A stretch of DNA of 64,000 nucleotides, taken from the NCBI RefSeq assembly GCF_017875645.1, contig NZ_JAGGMR010000001.1:3286001-3350000 (forward strand). Direction: 5' to 3'. Below the pieces are notes generated by a model. That model saw nothing but the letters and a program-made list of their open reading frames with translations. It made no database searches and was not told the origin of the DNA. This document shows, one piece after another, positions 25,948-35,192 of the stretch (its first letter is position 1; every line of letters begins with the position of its first letter). This stretch comes from Nocardia goodfellowii. GTDB lineage: Bacteria > Actinomycetota > Actinomycetes > Mycobacteriales > Mycobacteriaceae. The position numbers were made by a program, and so were the translations under genes.

Positions 25948-26688
25948 ATGACGGACCCGGGGACCGACCGCCCAGGATATCGCCGGGTGCTTCTCAAATT
26001 GGGGGGCGAGATGTTCGGCGGCGGCAAGGTCGGCCTGGACCCCGATGTGGTGCAGACGGTGGCCGAGCAGATCGCCGAGGTGGTCTCCGACGGTATTCAG
26101 GTGGCCGTGGTCATCGGTGGCGGCAATTTCTTCCGCGGCGCCGAGTTGGAGGAGCGCGGCATGGACCGCGCCCGCTCGGATTACATGGGCATGCTCGGCA
26201 CCGTGATGAACTCCCTTGCGCTGCAAGACTTTCTGCAGAAGCAGGGCATCGACACCCGCGTGCAGACCGCCATCACCATGGGCCAGGTCGCCGAACCGTA
26301 TCTGCCGCTGCGCGCCAAGCGGCACCTGGAGAAGGGCCGCGTGGTCATCTTCGGCGCGGGCATGGGCATGCCCTACTTCTCCACCGACACCACCGCCGCC
26401 CAGCGTGCCCTTGAGATCGAGGCCGACGTGGTGCTGATGGCCAAAGCCGTGGACGGGGTGTTCGACGCGGACCCGCGGGTGGTGGAGAGCGCCACCATGT
26501 TCACCGAGATCAGCCATCGGGAAGTGATCGAACAGGGCTTGAAGGTCGCCGACGCAACCGCCTTCAGCCTGTGTATGGACAACCAGATGCCCATTCTGGT
26601 GTTCAATCTGTTGACGAAGGGCAATATCGCCCGGGCGGTCGCCGGTGAGAAAATCGGCACATTGGTTCGGACCGACCCCGAGGTCTAG
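25948..26688 (+). CDS. pyrH: UMP kinase
   Basis: Amino-acid-kinase-fold enzyme that phosphorylates UMP to UDP and is allosterically controlled by UTP and GTP. The 246-aa product shows the phosphate-binding [27 protein letters not shown], a [17 protein letters not shown] segment, and the nucleotide site [11 protein letters not shown]. The start ATG 25948 follows GAAGGAGA at normal spacing; the 66-bp upstream extension is unsupported. It starts a new unit after the tsf terminator and precedes frr. Confidence 0.97.
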   Translation: MTDPGTDRPGYRRVLLKLGGEMFGGGKVGLDPDVVQTVAEQIAEVVSDGIQVAVVIGGGNFFRGAELEERGMDRARSDYMGMLGTVMNSLALQDFLQKQGIDTRVQTAITMGQVAEPYLPLRAKRHLEKGRVVIFGAGMGMPYFSTDTTAAQRALEIEADVVLMAKAVDGVFDADPRVVESATMFTEISHREVIEQGLKVADATAFSLCMDNQMPILVFNLLTKGNIARAVAGEKIGTLVRTDPEV

Positions 26689-26756
26689 GGAAAACCCAAG
26701 CCAGGGGTCAGGACGATGACGACGCTGTGGAGCCGGTGTCAAGGAAGGACATGGTC

Positions 26757-27314
26757 GTGATTGAAGAAGCGCTCTTCGACGCCGAGGAAAAGATGGAGAA
26801 AGCCGTCTCGGTGGCGAAGGACGATCTCGGGAGCATCCGGACCGGTCGGGCGAACCCCGGCATGTTCAACCGAATCGTCATCGACTACTACGGTTCGGCG
26901 ACCCCTATCACCCAGGTCTCCAGCATCACCGTGCCCGAGCCGCGGATGGTGGTGATCAAGCCGTACGAGCAGTCCACGCTGGGCGCGATCGAAACCGCGA
27001 TCCGCAACTCCGATCTCGGTGTGAACCCCACCAACAACGGTGACATCATTCGGATCTCGGTCCCGCAGCTCACCGAGGAGCGGCGCCGGGAACTGGTGAA
27101 GCAGGCCAAGGGCAAGGGTGAGGACGCGAAGGTCTCCATCCGCAACGTCCGGCGCAAGGCCATGGAGGAACTGGGTCGCATCCAGAAGGATGGCGAGGCG
27201 GGCGAGGACGAGGTCGGCCGCGCCGAGAAAGACCTCGACAAGACCACCGCCAAATACGTCGGCCAGATCGACGAGTTGGTCAAGCACAAGGAAGCCGAAC
27301 TGCTCGAGGTCTGA
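26757..27314 (+). CDS. frr: Ribosome recycling factor
   Basis: Releases ribosomes from mRNA after termination together with EF-G. GTG 26757 is chosen because it lies 7-8 nt after AAGGAAGG and gives the family-size 185-aa protein starting [20 protein letters not shown] 26751 would be too close to that site. Conserved parts are [47 protein letters not shown] and the C-terminal helix. It forms the usual pyrH-frr-cdsA unit. Confidence 0.97.
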   Translation: MIEEALFDAEEKMEKAVSVAKDDLGSIRTGRANPGMFNRIVIDYYGSATPITQVSSITVPEPRMVVIKPYEQSTLGAIETAIRNSDLGVNPTNNGDIIRISVPQLTEERRRELVKQAKGKGEDAKVSIRNVRRKAMEELGRIQKDGEAGEDEVGRAEKDLDKTTAKYVGQIDELVKHKEAELLEV

Positions 27315-27363
27315 GTTTCCTCGGACGGCGGTTCTTGGCGGGGGATGAACGGAACTAGACGAG

Positions 27364-28305
27364 TTGAGCGACGGGACAATCGTGGCCGAGAACGCCGCCG
27401 CGACCGGTGCGGCCGAGGAGCCGAGACCGGCCAGCGGCACACCTGAATCTGAATACGCCACACCCGCCGCCGCTCCCGCGGCACCCAAGTCGCGGGCAGG
27501 CCGTAACCTGCCCGCGGCCCTGGCCGTCGGCCTAGGCCTCGGCTTATCGCTGATCGCCATCCTGCTTTTCGTGCCCAAGGTCTTCATCGCGGTCGCGGGC
27601 GCCGGTGTCGGCGTCGCCACCTGGGAGGTGGCCAAGCGCTTGCGCGAGGCCGACGTGCTGGTGCCGCGCGTGCCGTTGATAGTCGGCGGTCAGGCGGTGT
27701 TCTGGTTGGGCTGGCCGTTCGGCGCCAGTGGCGTCGCGGGCGCGTTCGCGGCGACCACCCTGATCTGCATGGTGTGGCGCCTGTTCGATCACGGTTTGCA
27801 GCAGGCGCCGCGAAACTTCTTGCGGGACACCGCGATCACCGTCTTCACGCTGGCCTGGATCCCGCTGCTGGCGTCCTTCGCGACGCTGCTGCTGCTCGAA
27901 CCCGACGGCAATCTGCGGGTCCTGACCTTCATGATCCTGGTGGTCTGTTCGGATGTCGGCGGCTATGTCGCGGGTGTCCTGTTCGGCAAACACCCCATGG
28001 TCCCGTCGATCAGCCCGAAGAAGTCCTGGGAAGGCTTCTGCGGTTCCCTGGTCTTCGCCGTCATCGGTGGCCTGCTCACGGTAACCCTGTTGCTGCAGGC
28101 CAATTCGATGATCGGCGTCGTGCTCGGCGTCGGCCTGGTGGTCGTGGCCACCCTGGGTGACCTGATCGAATCTCAGGTCAAGCGGGAACTCGGCATCAAG
28201 GACATGGGCACATTGCTGCCCGGCCACGGCGGCATCATGGATCGTCTGGACTCCATGCTGCCGTCGGCCTTCGTCTCCTGGCTGGTGCTCAGCACCCTGA
28301 TCTAG
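27364..28305 (+). CDS. cdsA: Phosphatidate cytidylyltransferase
   Basis: Membrane enzyme that makes CDP-diacylglycerol from phosphatidate and CTP, the precursor of cardiolipin and of mycobacterial-type phosphatidylinositol. The 313-aa protein has a disordered N-terminus of about 45 residues, then eight or so membrane segments. It ends with the CdsA signature SQVKRELGIKDMGTLLPGHGGIMDRLDS. The annotated TTG start is uncertain; GTG 27382, 18 bp later, is an alternative. Its stop overlaps that of the convergent LapA-like gene by 4 bp. Confidence 0.95.
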   Translation: MSDGTIVAENAAATGAAEEPRPASGTPESEYATPAAAPAAPKSRAGRNLPAALAVGLGLGLSLIAILLFVPKVFIAVAGAGVGVATWEVAKRLREADVLVPRVPLIVGGQAVFWLGWPFGASGVAGAFAATTLICMVWRLFDHGLQQAPRNFLRDTAITVFTLAWIPLLASFATLLLLEPDGNLRVLTFMILVVCSDVGGYVAGVLFGKHPMVPSISPKKSWEGFCGSLVFAVIGGLLTVTLLLQANSMIGVVLGVGLVVVATLGDLIESQVKRELGIKDMGTLLPGHGGIMDRLDSMLPSAFVSWLVLSTLI

Positions 28306-28793
28306 TGTTTGACGGCGCGCCGCAACTGCAGGATGCGCAGCCCGCCGACGGTGGCCATCAGCAATGCGCCGCCGATCGCGGACAGCAGCACGGCAATGCC
28401 GACCGGGAGATTGAACTCCCAGAACAGCAGGCCCACTCGCACGCTGTTCAGGTTCTGCAGAATGAATACCAGCAGCACGATCAAGATGAACGCACTGACG
28501 ATCAGTCCGACCCACGTCCATCCGGTGCGGGTGCCGAGTGATTTCTTGGCGGTGACAGTGGACGTGGCCGGTGCTGTGGGTGGTGTGGTCTCGGGGGCGG
28601 GCTCCGGAGCGAAGTCCGGACCATGTTTTTCGGTCTCGGTGTGGTAGGGCTCCGGTCCGGGCTGATAGGGCTCGGGCGGGATGCGTTGCGGCGGGGACTC
28701 CGGCCGCCGCGGGTCGGGCGAGTATTCGGGATTCAGCGACATGTTCCGGGCATTCCCGGAACCGACCAGGTTACGCATCGCGCCGACCGTCAT
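28302..28793 (-). CDS. LapA-like (DUF1049) membrane protein
   Basis: A 163-aa protein with a Pro/Glu-rich cytosolic N-terminal region and two C-terminal hydrophobic segments separated by the LapA motif (WVGLIVSAFILIVLLVFILQNLNSVRVGLLFWEFNLPVGIAVLLSAIGGALL). The QN-x-VRV-FL-W pattern is typical of the lipopolysaccharide assembly protein A domain, found widely in bacteria without LPS. The start may instead be the ATG at 28742 (146 aa, MSLNPEYSPD). It is convergent with cdsA and 32 bp downstream of the lipase gene. Confidence 0.8.
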   Translation of the reverse strand: MTVGAMRNLVGSGNARNMSLNPEYSPDPRRPESPPQRIPPEPYQPGPEPYHTETEKHGPDFAPEPAPETTPPTAPATSTVTAKKSLGTRTGWTWVGLIVSAFILIVLLVFILQNLNSVRVGLLFWEFNLPVGIAVLLSAIGGALLMATVGGLRILQLRRAVKH

Positions 28794-28825
28794 TCGATCA
28801 CCGGCTCCGGGCGCGAAATCCCCGC

Positions 28826-30088
28826 TCAGCAGTTGGTCGGTGCGGGTTTGCCGGCGAAGCGGTCCGCCAAGTAGGCGAGGACCATGGGCAGCCCCGTAAT
28901 GGTTTCGGTGCCGTGTTCACCGACCGGGTTCTCCGCCAGCGCGACTGTGGCGCCGCCGTCGCAGTACTGTGCGGCGAGTGCGCGGGCCGCGGCGATCGGG
29001 GCGAATTCGTCGTTGGTCGCATGATGGAACAGGACCGGCGCGGTCGGGACCCCGGCTCGGAAGAGCGGGCTGGCCTGGCGCGCGACCGTACTGATCTCGG
29101 CGTTGTTCGTGATCGAACCGGGCCACGCCTCCAAGTCCGCCGCTTTCAGGAACGGATACGCGAGCACCGCATCGTGCAAGCAGTACGTCTGGCTCGCCGC
29201 GAGGACTCGGCGGCCGAAATCGTTGACGTACCGCGGCAGATCCAGCTGCGGGTAGGAGCGCAGCAGGCCGACGAGTCCGATCGCGAGCGCACCGCCGGCG
29301 ATACTGCCACTGAAGGATCGCAAGGTGGCTTCGTGGTCGGCGACCACCCCGCCGAGGGCTATCGCGGTCAACCGCAGGTCCGGGGCGTAGACCCGGTGCT
29401 CCTGGGCCGCGACGGCGGTAGCCAGCGCGCCACCGGAGTATCCCCAGAGCGCCGTGGGCGCGGCCGGGTCGATTTCGGCCGGTGCGAACGACTTGGCGGC
29501 GCGAATGCCGTCGAGCACGCCGCGGGCGTAACCGCCGGCTCCGGAGAAATCGGAATTCGGTCCCTGGTAGTCGGGCACGACCACTGCCCAACCCTGTTGC
29601 AGCGCGGTGCGAATGATGCCGGTCTCGCTGAGCGCCATGGTCGGTCCGCCGCCGAGCCCGCCGCGCAGCGCGTAGGAGGGAGCGCATTGCGAGCCGACAC
29701 TGTCCTCGGCGACCTGGTAGGAGAGCAGCGGACGCGGACCAGGAGCGCGCCATTCCTGGCGCGGGACAAGCACTGTGGCGATATACGCACTCGGGCGCTC
29801 GTGATTGTCGATCGTCTTGTACTGGATCTGCCATGCGTTGGCCGGCATCGGCAGCAACAGTGCCTGTGCGTCGATCGAGCGGGAACCGAGCACCGTCGCG
29901 TTCGGCACGCCGGAGCTGGCCTCCGGCACCGTGTAGAAGGCGTCCTCGTCGGGCAGCGGAACCGCTCCGGCTTCGGCCCGCGCCGGAGTGGCTGGATGCC
30001 ACTCGGGCGACAGCACTGTCAGCGCATTGCCGCCGACCACGATTCCCACGACAGCGGCCAGCGTCGCGCCGACTCGTAAACCCCACAT
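28826..30088 (-). CDS. Secreted lipase of the LIP family
   Basis: A 420-aa exported alpha/beta hydrolase similar to Candida antarctica lipase A-type secretory lipases, which are numerous in Nocardia. A signal peptide (MWGLRVGATLAAVVGIVVGGNALTVLSP) leads the protein. Catalytic elements are the Ser in ALWGYSGGALA, the Asp in HHATNDEFAP and the His in VGEHGTE. QYKTIDNHERPSAYIATVLVP and VVVPDYQGPNSDF are family markers. It probably hydrolyses triacylglycerols or esters outside the cell, supplying acids to acyl-CoA ligases such as that encoded next to it. Confidence 0.88.
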   Translation of the reverse strand: MWGLRVGATLAAVVGIVVGGNALTVLSPEWHPATPARAEAGAVPLPDEDAFYTVPEASSGVPNATVLGSRSIDAQALLLPMPANAWQIQYKTIDNHERPSAYIATVLVPRQEWRAPGPRPLLSYQVAEDSVGSQCAPSYALRGGLGGGPTMALSETGIIRTALQQGWAVVVPDYQGPNSDFSGAGGYARGVLDGIRAAKSFAPAEIDPAAPTALWGYSGGALATAVAAQEHRVYAPDLRLTAIALGGVVADHEATLRSFSGSIAGGALAIGLVGLLRSYPQLDLPRYVNDFGRRVLAASQTYCLHDAVLAYPFLKAADLEAWPGSITNNAEISTVARQASPLFRAGVPTAPVLFHHATNDEFAPIAAARALAAQYCDGGATVALAENPVGEHGTETITGLPMVLAYLADRFAGKPAPTNC

Positions 30089-30235
30089 GCAAAGCCCCCC
30101 GGTGACAATGCGCTCGGCTAGCGCTGGAGTGAGACTGTAGTCGCCAGGTCGAGCGGCTGCGGCGGATCGGAACAGTCGGATCCCTTGGGGCCGAGCGTAT
30201 TTTCGGTCAGACCCAGATGAAGGTGTGCTGTTTCG

Positions 30236-31780
30236 TCAGTGCACTTGGCGGCCGGTGTCGTCCCAGTATTTCCGGCGGAGTTCGCGCTTCAGGATCTTGC
30301 CCGCGCCCGACACCGGGAGCGCGTCGGTGAGCTCGATGCTGCGCGGAGCTTTGTAGCCCGCGATGAGCGATTTGACGTGCTCGCGGATGTCCTCGGTGGT
30401 GACGGTGGTGCCGGGCAGGCAGACGATGACGGCGTGCACCCGTTCGCCCCATTCCTCGTCCGGGACGCCGATGACGGCGCAGGCGGCGACGTTCGGGTGG
30501 GCGGCGACGGCGTTCTCCACCTCGACGGAGTACACGTTCTCGCCGCCGGTGACGATCATGTCCTTGATCCGGTCGACCACGAAGACATAGCCCTGCTCGT
30601 CCATGTAGCCGCCGTCGCCGGTGTGCATCCAGCCGCCGCGCAGCGCGGCTGCGGTTTCCTCGGGTTTGTTCCAATAGCCGAGCATGACGTGGTCGCCGCG
30701 CACCTGGATTTCGCCGACGGTGCCGCGCGGGACCTCGTTGTCGTCCAGGTCGGCGATGCGGACCTCGGCGTGCGGCGCGGCGCGGCCGGCCGAGCGCATC
30801 CGGTCACCGGTGTGGTCTTCGGGGCCGAGGAGGGTGGCGACCGGGGACAGCTCGGTCATGCCGTAGGCCTGGGTCATTCGCGCGTTGGGGAACGCCTTCA
30901 TCACCCGCGCCAGGACCGCCTGCGAGATCGGCGAGGCGCCGTAGAGGGCGCGCTCGAGGCTGGAGAGGTCGTGGTCGTGAATCTCTGGATGGTCGACCAG
31001 CATCTGCAGCATCACCGGTACGAGCAGGGCGTCGGTCACCTTGTGCTGGGCGATCGCGCGCATGGTGGCCACCGGCTCGAACATCGGGATGATCACATGC
31101 GTACCGCCGAGGAACACCACGACCGCCCAGCCGGAGAGGTCGGCGAGGTGGAACATCGGCGCTGCGTGCAGATAGGTGGCGCCGGGCGCGAACAGGTAGC
31201 CCGTGGCGACCGAGCCCAGCGCCGAGGAGAACAAATTGTCGTGGCTGAGCATGACGCCCTTGGGGAAGCCCGTGGTGCCGCCGGTGTAGAAGACGCCGGC
31301 CAGTTCGCTTCCGCCGCGCCGGGCATCCGGGATGGGCTCGCTGCGGGCGACGAGGTCTTCGAACGACAGCGCACCCTCGGGGGTGGGCCCGTCACCGCAG
31401 TGGATCACCGCGACCAAACCGTCGTAGCCCTGCCGGATCACCGGGAGCATCGCGGCGAACGCGTCATCGACGAAAAGCACCGTGGTGCCGGAATCGGCGA
31501 AGCTGTAGACGATTTCGGCGGGGCTCCAGCGAATGTTGACCGGATTGAGCACGGCGTTCGCCCACGGGACGGCCAGCAGATATTCGCTGTAGCGGTCGGA
31601 GTTCAGCGACAGCATCGCCACCCGGTCGCCGTCGGCGACACCGAGTCCGCGCAGTGCCCCCGCCAGCCGGGCCACGCGCTCGGCGACCTCCGCGAACGTT
31701 CGGGTGCGATCACCACAGATCGTCATGATGCCGTCGGGGTTCTGCTGGACCGCACGATGCAGACCTTGGGTGAGATACAT
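30236..31780 (-). CDS. AMP-forming acyl-CoA ligase (divergent cluster)
   Basis: A 514-aa adenylate-forming enzyme. Motifs are [21 protein letters not shown] (P-loop), QAYGMTELSP, HTGDGGYMDEQGYVFVVDRIKDMIVTGGENVYSVEVE (hinge and NADH-like A8 core) and the catalytic Lys in LPVSGAGKILKRELR. The substrate is unknown; this type is used for fatty acids, steroid side chains or aromatic acids. It is transcribed away from the thiolase-SDR-TetR operon, with 191 bp of shared control region that contains a palindrome. Joint control with the thiolase operon is therefore likely. Confidence 0.88.
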   Translation of the reverse strand: MYLTQGLHRAVQQNPDGIMTICGDRTRTFAEVAERVARLAGALRGLGVADGDRVAMLSLNSDRYSEYLLAVPWANAVLNPVNIRWSPAEIVYSFADSGTTVLFVDDAFAAMLPVIRQGYDGLVAVIHCGDGPTPEGALSFEDLVARSEPIPDARRGGSELAGVFYTGGTTGFPKGVMLSHDNLFSSALGSVATGYLFAPGATYLHAAPMFHLADLSGWAVVVFLGGTHVIIPMFEPVATMRAIAQHKVTDALLVPVMLQMLVDHPEIHDHDLSSLERALYGASPISQAVLARVMKAFPNARMTQAYGMTELSPVATLLGPEDHTGDRMRSAGRAAPHAEVRIADLDDNEVPRGTVGEIQVRGDHVMLGYWNKPEETAAALRGGWMHTGDGGYMDEQGYVFVVDRIKDMIVTGGENVYSVEVENAVAAHPNVAACAVIGVPDEEWGERVHAVIVCLPGTTVTTEDIREHVKSLIAGYKAPRSIELTDALPVSGAGKILKRELRRKYWDDTGRQVH

Positions 31781-31925
31781 CGGCGTCTACCTCCGTGCTT
31801 GCGATGTGAATCGATAGCAAGGTAACAGAGCTCATCAAGTTAAGGGTGATTCTGGTGAATTGGCTTCAAAATCCGCTATTACCAGCATGTTTAGGTGTCG
31901 CCCTTGACCCCGGATGGGACTGTGG

Positions 31926-31939
31926 CGCTTAATTAAGTG
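31926..31939. promoter_or_regulatory. Palindromic operator between ligase and thiolase genes
   Basis: CGCTTAATTAAGTG has a perfect 10-bp core CTTAATTAAG, extended with one mismatch to the symmetric 14-bp form. It lies 10 bp upstream of TAGTCT (31949-31954), a likely -10 for the thiolase gene. It is a good candidate site for the double-TetR regulator encoded at the end of that operon. A related half-site (GTTAAGGGTGA) lies about 85 bp upstream. Confidence 0.55.
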
Positions 31940-31971
31940 AATTTTCGATAGTCTCACTTCTTAGGATTGCC

Positions 31972-33159
31972 ATGAATAATCGCGTGGTGGTGGCGGGTGT
32001 CGGGATGATCCCGTTCACGACGCCGAGCCGCACCGAGACCTACGACGTCATGGGCACCGAGGCGGCGCGAAAAGCCTTGTCCGACGCGGGAATCGAGTAT
32101 TCGAGGATCCAGCAGGCCTACGCCGGTTACGTCTACGGTGACTCGACCTGCGGGCAGGCCGTGCTCTACGGCTTGGGGCAGACCGGCATCCCGGTCATCA
32201 ATGTCAACAACAACTGTTCCACCGGCTCGTCGGCGCTTTTCCTCGCGCGCCAAGCGGTCGAAGCCGGTGTCGTCGACGTAGCGCTGGCGGTCGGGTTCGA
32301 GCAGATGCAACGCGGCGCGCTCGCCCTGGGCTACACCGACCGGCCCACGCCGTTCGACCGCTTCAACGTGGTCATGGACCAGATCCAGGAGCGCACCGCC
32401 GCGCCGTTCGCGGCGCAGATGTTCGGTGGGGCGGGGCGGCAGTACGCCGAAAAGTACGGCACCGCACCGGAAACCTTCGCCAAGATTTCGGTGAAGTCGC
32501 GCAAGCATGCCGCCAACAATCCCTACGCGGTATTCCGCGATCCGCTCACCGTCGAGGAAGTCTTGGCCTCCCCGCACATCTACGGTCCGCTGACCCGGCT
32601 GCAGTGCTGCCCGCCCACCTGCGGCGCGGCCGCCGCGGTGCTGGTCAGCGAGAAATTCGCCAAGGCCAACGGCATCGACGCCTCGGTGGTGATCAGAGCG
32701 CAGGCGATGACCACCGACCTCCCGTCCACCTTCGAGGCAAAGGACATGGCGAAGATCGTCGGCTACGACATGTCCAAGGCAGCGGCACAGCAGGTTTACG
32801 AGGCCTCCGGTATCGCGCCGGCCGATATCCGCGTGGTCGAGTTGCACGACTGCTTCACCGCCAACGAACTGCTCACCTACGAGGCCATCGGACTGACCCC
32901 CGAGGGCACCGCGGAGAAGTTCGTCAACGACGGCGACAACACCTATGGTGGCCGGGTCGTCACGAACCCGTCCGGCGGCCTGTTGTCCAAGGGGCATCCG
33001 CTCGGGGCGTCCGGTCTGGCGCAGTGCGCCGAACTGGTCTGGCAGTTGCGCGGCCGGGCGGAAGCACGTCAGGTCGAGGGTGAGCTGAAAGTCGCTCTGC
33101 AGCACAACATCGGGCTCGGCGGCGCGGCCGTGGTGACCCTGTACGAGAAGGTGAGCTGA
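31972..33159 (+). CDS. Thiolase / lipid-transfer protein (SCP-x type)
   Basis: A 395-aa thiolase-fold enzyme of the sterol-carrier-protein-x class, often annotated lipid-transfer protein. Conserved residues are the nucleophilic Cys82 in NNNCSTGSSAL, the HDCFT motif replacing the NEAFA of classical thiolases, and GHPLGASG with the C-terminal His. The second Cys of biosynthetic thiolases is not evident. Such enzymes act as thiolases or aldolases in side-chain degradation of sterols and similar acyl-CoAs. AGGA and TAGTCT lie upstream. It is followed by an SDR gene 15 bp away. Confidence 0.88.
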   Translation: MNNRVVVAGVGMIPFTTPSRTETYDVMGTEAARKALSDAGIEYSRIQQAYAGYVYGDSTCGQAVLYGLGQTGIPVINVNNNCSTGSSALFLARQAVEAGVVDVALAVGFEQMQRGALALGYTDRPTPFDRFNVVMDQIQERTAAPFAAQMFGGAGRQYAEKYGTAPETFAKISVKSRKHAANNPYAVFRDPLTVEEVLASPHIYGPLTRLQCCPPTCGAAAAVLVSEKFAKANGIDASVVIRAQAMTTDLPSTFEAKDMAKIVGYDMSKAAAQQVYEASGIAPADIRVVELHDCFTANELLTYEAIGLTPEGTAEKFVNDGDNTYGGRVVTNPSGGLLSKGHPLGASGLAQCAELVWQLRGRAEARQVEGELKVALQHNIGLGGAAVVTLYEKVS

Positions 33160-33174
33160 AAGGTCTTGACACAC

Positions 33175-34005
33175 ATGGGAACTCTGGCAGGCAAGGTCGC
33201 CCTCGTCTCCGGCTCCGGCCGCGGCATCGGCCGTGAGGTCGCGCTGAAACTCGCTTCCGAAGGCGCGAAAGTGGTGGTGAACGACCTCGACGCCGAACCG
33301 GCGAAGGCAACCCTCGCCGCCGTCGAAGCCGCTGGGGGACAGGCGGTGTCGTGTATCGGCAATGTCACCGACGCGGATTTCGGCGAACGGTTCGTACAGA
33401 CCGCGGTGCAGCACTTCGGCGGGCTGGACATCATCGTCAACAACGCCGGCTACACCTGGGATTCGGTGATCCAGAAGATGACCGACGAGCAGTGGGACGC
33501 CATCCTCGACGTACATCTGAAGGCGCCGTTCCGGATCTTGCGCGCCGCGCAACCGGTGATCAGCGGGCTGGTGAAACAAGCCAGGGCCAACGGCGAGGCG
33601 GTGCCGTGCCGCAAGGTCGTGAACATCTCCTCGATGGCGGGCACGGGTGGCAATGCGGGACAGGCGAATTACTCCGCGGCCAAGGCCGGTCTGCTCGGTC
33701 TGACCAAGACCATGGCCAAGGAGTGGGGCCGCTACAACGTCACCGTCAACGCCGTCGCGTTCGGCATGATCAAGACCCGGCTCACCGAGGCACCCTCCGA
33801 CAGCGGCGGCACCATCGAGGTGCAGGGCAAGGAGATCAGGGTGGGTGTCAATCCGCAGCTGGCGGCCGCCATGGAGCAGATGATTCCGCTGGGCCGCGCA
33901 GGTACCCCGGCCGAGGCCGCGGGCGCGGTGTACCTGTTCTGCACCGAAGAGTCGAACTACATCAGCGGCCAGACCGTGGTGTGCGGCGGCGGTTTCAACA
34001 TCTGA
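33175..34005 (+). CDS. Short-chain dehydrogenase/reductase
   Basis: A 276-aa classical SDR with TGXXXGXG as SGSGRGIGREVALKLAS, NNAG, and the active-site Ser...YSAAK (NISSMAGTGGNAGQANYSAAKAG). VVVNDLDAEP suggests NAD preference because an Asp follows the second strand. In context it is likely a 3-hydroxyacyl-CoA-type dehydrogenase preceding the thiolase step. ATG 33175 is chosen because TTG 33166 lies too close to GAAAGG. Its TGA overlaps the ATG of the TetR gene. Confidence 0.87.
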   Translation: MGTLAGKVALVSGSGRGIGREVALKLASEGAKVVVNDLDAEPAKATLAAVEAAGGQAVSCIGNVTDADFGERFVQTAVQHFGGLDIIVNNAGYTWDSVIQKMTDEQWDAILDVHLKAPFRILRAAQPVISGLVKQARANGEAVPCRKVVNISSMAGTGGNAGQANYSAAKAGLLGLTKTMAKEWGRYNVTVNAVAFGMIKTRLTEAPSDSGGTIEVQGKEIRVGVNPQLAAAMEQMIPLGRAGTPAEAAGAVYLFCTEESNYISGQTVVCGGGFNI

Positions 34006-35192
34006 TGGCAAGGGTGAACGGGCCGGGCGTAATCCGGCCGGCCCGCGGCACCCGCCCGGCGAACCGGCGCGAACTGATCGTCGCCGCGGCCAGCGACCTG
34101 TTCTACCGCAAGGGGTATGCCGCCGTCGGCATGGGCGAGGTCGCCGAAGCGGTGGCGATCGGCCCGTCCGCGCTGTACCGGCACTTCCGCGGCAAACACA
34201 ATCTGCTGGCCACCGTCGTCGCGGGCGCGTTGCAATCCCTGGACGACGCGCTCGCGGCCTCCGCGGACCGGCCGGAGCAAGCCGCCTCGACGCTGGCGGC
34301 CGGTGTACTGGCCAACCGCGGCGCGGGGGTGCTGTGGCGCCGCGAGGGCCGGTACCTGGTGGACGAGGATGAACGCGCCGCGTTCCGGGAACTGGCCCGG
34401 CGGATCGGCGCCCGGATGGCCGAACTCGTCGGCGCGACCCGTCCCGAGCTGGACGCCGCGCAGCGGGATCTGCTGGCTTGGGCGGCGCTGTCGGTGGCCA
34501 ACAGCGTGTCCTTCCACGGCTTGTCGCTGCCCGAAACCGAATTCACTCGACTGCTCAGCGAACTCATCGCGCGCACACTCGAGGCTCGGATACCTCGACT
34601 GGGCCCACGCCGCCCACCCACGCCGCCGGGGCCGCTGGCGGCGTTGTCCCGGCGCGAGGCGATTCTCACCGAGGCGACCAAACTCTTTGCCGAGCAAGGC
34701 TTTACAACTGTCAGCGTCGAAGACATCGGGGACAGCGTCGGTATCGCGGGCGCGAGCGTCTACAACCACTTCGCGAGCAAGGCCGACATCCTGCTGGCCG
34801 CCATCGTCCGCGGCGAGGAGTGGCTGCGCATGGGCGTGCACCGCGCGCTCGCCCACGCCGTCGACCCCGCCGACGCGCTCACCCGAATCCTGGACAGCTA
34901 CAGCGCCGTGGTCTTCGAGAACCCGCATCTGATGCGGACCCTGGTCTCGGAGACGCGACACCTCCCGCCAGCGCAGTTCGATCGCGCCCGCACCGGCCAA
35001 CTCGCCTACATCGCGGAATGGGTGCATCTGCTGGGCAAAATCCATCCCGCCTGGGATCCGGTGGCCGCCCGCATCCGGGTGCAGGCCGTGCAAATGATGA
35101 TCAACGACACCGCGTTGACCCCGCACCTGCGGGCACTGCCGGACATCGAAGCGGTGTCCGCGGCGATCGGTGCGCAGATCCTCGATATCTAG
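34005..35192 (+). CDS. Tandem double-TetR transcriptional regulator
   Basis: A 395-aa protein with two complete TetR modules in one chain. The first helix-turn-helix is at about residues 22-70 (RELIVAAASDLFYRKGYAAVGMGEVAEAVAIGPSALYRHFRGKHNLL). The second is at about 215-260 (REAILTEATKLFAEQGFTTVSVEDIGDSVGIAGASVYNHFASKADIL). Each is followed by an all-alpha ligand region, and a Pro-rich linker (RRPPTPPGPL) joins them. A normal TetR is about 200 aa and dimeric, so this protein may be a covalent pseudo-dimer. It is translationally coupled to the SDR gene and probably controls the cluster. Confidence 0.85.
   Translation: MARVNGPGVIRPARGTRPANRRELIVAAASDLFYRKGYAAVGMGEVAEAVAIGPSALYRHFRGKHNLLATVVAGALQSLDDALAASADRPEQAASTLAAGVLANRGAGVLWRREGRYLVDEDERAAFRELARRIGARMAELVGATRPELDAAQRDLLAWAALSVANSVSFHGLSLPETEFTRLLSELIARTLEARIPRLGPRRPPTPPGPLAALSRREAILTEATKLFAEQGFTTVSVEDIGDSVGIAGASVYNHFASKADILLAAIVRGEEWLRMGVHRALAHAVDPADALTRILDSYSAVVFENPHLMRTLVSETRHLPPAQFDRARTGQLAYIAEWVHLLGKIHPAWDPVAARIRVQAVQMMINDTALTPHLRALPDIEAVSAAIGAQILDI

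Noticed and set aside
30239..31825. 528-aa plus-strand open frame opposite the CoA ligase
   Set aside because: The ligase on the minus strand has all catalytic motifs; the antisense translation is rich in His, Asp and Gly without recognisable structure.
33351..34004. N-terminal extension of the double-TetR frame through the SDR gene
   Set aside because: This part overlaps the SDR coding region in another frame; the regulator starts at ATG 34005, coupled to the SDR stop.
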